The notes under the pieces were generated by a model. That model was given only the letters and a program-made list of their open reading frames with translations, had not been told where the DNA came from and did no database searches. Positions 60,101 to 64,000 of a stretch of 64,000 bases of DNA are shown one piece after another (positions within the stretch are counted from its first letter, which is position 1; the number at the start of each line of letters is the position of its first letter). The DNA is from Calamus simplicifolius (taxonomy: Eukaryota > Streptophyta > Magnoliopsida > Arecales > Arecaceae): contig UESW01004577.1 in the NCBI GenBank assembly GCA_900491605.1, positions 214,142 to 278,141 of the forward strand, written 5' to 3'. The position numbers were made by a program, and so were the translations under genes.

Positions 60101-63100
60101 CGTCGGATCGTCGCCGATTGGACCGATCGCCACGGTCCGGGATCGATCATGGACGATCGGGATCAGGGCTTGGATCGATCGCTACCGTAGGATCGTCAGT
60201 GATCTCGACCGATCGCAATGGTCCGGATCGGTCGTGGCCGATCGGGTCAAGGCTTGGATCGATCGCAACCGTCGGATCATCACCTATCGGATTGATCATG
60301 ACGGTCCGAGATCGTTCATCGCCGACCAGGGATCAGGGCTTGGATCGATGGCAACCGTCGGATCGATGCCGATCGGACCGATCGCCATGGTCCGAGATCG
60401 GTCATGGCCGATCAGGATCAGGGCTTGGATCGATCGCAACCATCGGATCATCGGCGATCGGACCGATCGCGCGGTCCGGGATCGGTCGTGGCCGATCAGG
60501 ATCAGGGCTTGGATCGATCGCAACCGTCGGATCGTTGGTGATCAGACCGATCGCCACTGTCCGAGATCGGTCGTGGCCGATCGGGATCAGAGATTGGATC
60601 GATCGCAATCATCAGATTGTCAGTGATCTCGGACCGATCGCAACGGTCCGGGATCGGTCGTGGCTGATCGGGATCAGGGCTTGGATCGATCTCAACCATC
60701 GGATCGTTAGCGATCTCGGACCGATCGCCACAGTCCGGGATCGGCCGTGGCCGATCGGGATCAGGGATTGGATCGATCGCAACCGTCGGATCGTCCGCGA
60801 TCTCGGACCGATCGCAACGGTCCGGGATTGGTCGAGGCCGATCGGGTCAGGGCTTGGATCGATCGCAACCGTTGGATCGTCAGCGATCTCGGACCGATCG
60901 CAATGGTCCGGGATCGGTCGTGGCCGATCGGGATCAGGGCTTGGATCGATCGCCGTCGGACCGTCGCGATCTCAGACCGATCGCAACGGTCCAGGATTGG
61001 TCATGGCCGATAGGGATTAGGGATTGGATCGATTGCAACCGTTGGATCGTCAGCGATCTCGGACAGATCGCAATGGTCGGGATCGGTCATGGCCGATCGA
61101 GATCAGGTCTTAGATCGATCGCAACCGTCGGATCGTCGCGATCTCGGACCGATCGCAACGGTCCGTGATCGGTCGTGGACAATCGGGATCAGGGCTTGGA
61201 TCGATCGCAATCGTCAGATCGTCAGCGATCTTGGACTGATCGCAACGGTCCGGGATCGGTCGTGGCCAATCGGGATCAGGGCTTGGATCGATCGCAACTG
61301 TCGGATCGTCGCGATCTCGGACCGATCGCAATGGTCGGGATCGGTCGCGGCCGATCGGGATCAGGGCTTGGATCGATCGCAACTATCAGATCATCGGCAA
61401 TCGACCGATCGCCACGGTCCGAGATCGGTCGTTGCCGATTGGGATCAGGGATTGGATCAATCACAACCGTCGGATCGTCCGCGATCTCAGACCGATCGCA
61501 ATGGTCGGGATCGATCGTGGCCGATCGAGAACAGGGCTTGGATCGATCGCAACCGTCGGATCATTGGCGATCAGACCAATAGCCACTGCCCGAGATCGAT
61601 CATGGCCGATCGGGATCCGGGATTGGATCGATCGCAACCATCGGATCGTCTGCGATCTCAGACCGATCGCAACGGTCCGGGATCGGTCATGGCCGATCGG
61701 GGTTAGGGCTTGGATCGATCGCAACCGTCGGATCGTCAGCGATCTCGGACCGATCGCAACGGTCCGGGATCGATCGTGGCCGATTGGGATCAGGGCTTGG
61801 ATCGATCACAACCGTCGGATCGTCCGATCTAGACCGATCGCAATGGTCCGGGATCGATCGTGGCGATCGGGAAAAGGGCTTGGATCGATCGCAACGTCGG
61901 ATCATCGGCGATCAGACCGATTGTCCGAGATCGATCGTGGCCGATCGGGATCAGGGATTGGATCGATCGCAACCGTTGGATCGATCGCGCGATCTCGGAC
62001 CGATCGCAACGGTCCGGGATCGGTCATGGCCGATCAGGGCTTGGATCGATCGCAACCGTCGGATCGTCAGTGATCTCGGACCGATCGCAACGGATCGGGA
62101 TCGGTCATGGCCGATCGGGATCAGGGCTTCAGGATCGATCGCAACCGTCGGATCGTCAGCAATCTCGGACCGATCGCAATGGATCCGGGATCGGTCGTGG
62201 CCGATCGGGATCAGGGCTTGGATCAATTCGATCGTCGCGATCTCGGACCGATCGCAACGGTCCGTGATCGGTCATGGCTGATCGGGATCAGGGCTTGGAT
62301 CGATCGCAACGTCGGATCATCGGCAATCGGACCGATCACCACGGTCACGATCGGTCGTGGCCGATTGGGATCAGGGATTGGATCGATCACAACCGTCGGA
62401 TCGTCCGCGATCTCAGACCGATCGCAATGGTCCAGGATCGGTCGTGGCCGATCGGTATCAGGGCTTGGATCGATCGCAACCATCGGATCGTCGGTGATCA
62501 GACCGATCGCCACTGTCCGAGATCGATCGTGGCTGATCGGGATCAGGGATTGGATCGATCGCAACCGTCGGATCGATCGCGATCTCGGGACCGATCGCAA
62601 CGGTCCGATCGGTCGTGGCCGATCGGGGATTCAGGGCTTGGATTGATCGCAACCGATCGGATCGTCAGCGATCTCGGACCAATCGCAACAGTCCGGGATC
62701 GGTCATGGTGATTGGGATCAGGGCTTGGATCGATCGCAACCGTCGGATCATCGCGATCTCGGACCGATCGCAACGGTCGGTATCGGTCATGGTCGATCGG
62801 GATTAGGGCTTGGATCGATCGCAACCGATCGTCAACGTTCTCGGACCGATCGCAATGGTCCGGGATCGGATCATGGCCGATCAGGATCAGGGCTTGGATC
62901 GATCGCAACCGTGGATCATCGATCTCGGACCAATCGCAACGGTTCGTGATCGGTCGTGGCCGATTGGGATCAGGGCTTGGATCGATCGCAACCGTCGGAT
63001 CGTCGGTGATCAGACCGATCGACAAGATCGGTCGTGGGATCGGGATCAGGGATTGGATCGATCGCAACCGTCGGATCGTCCACGATCTCAGACCAATCGC

Positions 63101-64000
63101 AATGGTCCGGATCGATCGATCGGGGTCATGGCTTGGATCGATCGCAACCATCGGATCGTCGGCGATCGATCGGTCCGAGATCGATCGTGGCGATCGGGAT
63201 CAGGGATTGGATCGATCGCAACCATCGGATCGTCCATGATCTCGGGCCGATCGCAACGATCCGGGATCGGTCGTGGCCGATCGGGGATTAGGGCTTGGAT
63301 CGATCGCAACCGTCGGATCGTCAGCGATCTCGGACCAATCGCAACGGTCCGGGATCGGTCGTGGCGATTGGGATCAGGGCTTGGATCGATCACAACCATC
63401 GGATCGTCGCGATCTCGGACCGATCGCAACGGTCCGGTATCGGTCGTGGCCGATCGGGATTAGGGCTTGGATCGATCGAAACCATCGGATCATCAGCGTT
63501 CTCGGACCGATCGCAATGGTCGGGATCGGTCGTGGCCGATCGGGATCAGGGCTTGGATCGATCGCAATGTCGGATCATTCGCGATCTCGGACTGATCGCA
63601 ATGGTTCTTGATCGGTCGTGGCCGATCGGGATCAGGGCTTGGATCGATCGCAACCATCAGATCGTGGCGATCAGACCGATCGCCACTGTCCAAGATCGGT
63701 CGTGGCCGATCGGGATCAGGGATTGGATCGATCACAACTGTGGATCGTCCATGATCTTAGACCAATCGCAACGGTCCGGTATCGGTCGAGGTCGATCGGG
63801 ATCAGGGCTTGGATCGATCGCAATCGTCGGATCGTCATGATCTCGGATCGATCGCAACGATCCATGATGGTCGTGGCCGATCGGGATCAGGGCTTAGATC
63901 AATCGCAACTGTCGGATCATCGGCAATCAGACCGATCGCCACGGTCTGCAATCGGTCGTGGCCGATTAGGATCATGGATTGGATGATCACAACCATCGGA
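54199..64000 (+). repeat. 86-bp GATC/CpG-rich satellite array (about 114 monomers)
   Basis: A monomer of 86 bp repeats without interruption to the window end. In order it reads GATCTCGGACCGATCGCAAC, GGTCCGGGATCGGTCGTGGC, CGATCGGGATCAGGGCTTGG, ATCGATCGCAACCGTCGGAT and CGTCGC. The consensus holds eight GATC and 15 CpG. A second linked type has GATCGCCACGGTCCGAGATC and CAGGGATTGG. Monomers vary by 1-5 bp indels and by CG to TG/CA changes. The + strand consensus lacks TAA, TAG and TGA in every frame. This explains the open frames of up to ~1000 codons (for example 56595-59690), which are not genes. I do not recognise the family; the array is probably heterochromatic. Confidence 0.95.

Noticed and set aside
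1..64000. Search for CRISPR arrays, phage-like, toxin-antitoxin or other prokaryotic systems
   Set aside because: The window is clearly plant nuclear DNA. The tandem repeats are satellites and minisatellites without spacer structure, and no prokaryotic gene is seen.

Overview
This is a plant nuclear window: it has multi-exon genes with GT-AG introns, a plastid carotenoid enzyme, and dense plant transposons. The style of the phytoene synthase and of the LINE, hAT and LTR families suggests a monocot, most likely a palm, but that is inference and the species is not proven. Only two genes are well supported. One is a GARP/G2-like MYB transcription factor of the MOF1/KANADI-related type (26431-29106, six exons, 315 aa). 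The other is a complete phytoene synthase gene (47982-51407, six exons, 432 aa). Both lie on the + strand and both models close in frame across all introns.

Layout. 1-2270: 3' half of a CACTA (En/Spm) element whose terminus sits inside an L1-type LINE ORF2 (2271-5454, frameshifted). 5460-7715: AT-rich spacer with TCA/ACC-rich low-complexity blocks. 7715-17165: about 14 copies of an AT-rich ~565-bp tandem repeat, interrupted by a ~2.0-kb solo LTR (11235-13241) with a GGATG target duplication. 17.2-20.2 kb: spacer with microsatellites and a possible LINE tail. 20222-22160: a complete but almost coreless LTR element (two ~0.88-kb LTRs around 167 bp). 22.2-26.4 kb: spacer. 26.4-29.1 kb: transcription factor. 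29.1-38.4 kb: LINE fragments, a tandem array of Tourist-like MITEs (35319-36170), a related solo LTR and a fifth MITE. 38790-41584: a hAT element with an intact 8-bp target duplication and a decayed BED-type transposase. 42.5-43.2 kb: antisense LINE RNase H fragment. 44.4-46.5 kb: a long ATT microsatellite and AT-rich DNA. 46.5-51.4 kb: GC-rich PSY promoter/leader and the gene. 52019-54040: 5' LTR, primer site and broken gag of a Gypsy-type element. 54041-54198: assembly gap. 54199-64000: an 86-bp GATC- and CpG-rich satellite running off the window.

The two genes are not functionally linked by anything visible. The phytoene synthase makes phytoene, the committed step of carotenoid synthesis, in plastids. 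The transcription factor carries two EAR-type LxLxL motifs and is probably a repressor. Most of the window is transposon or satellite DNA. The very long open frames between 54 and 64 kb arise because the satellite monomer lacks stop codons on the + strand; they are not genes. I found no RNA genes, CRISPR arrays or bacterial-type systems.
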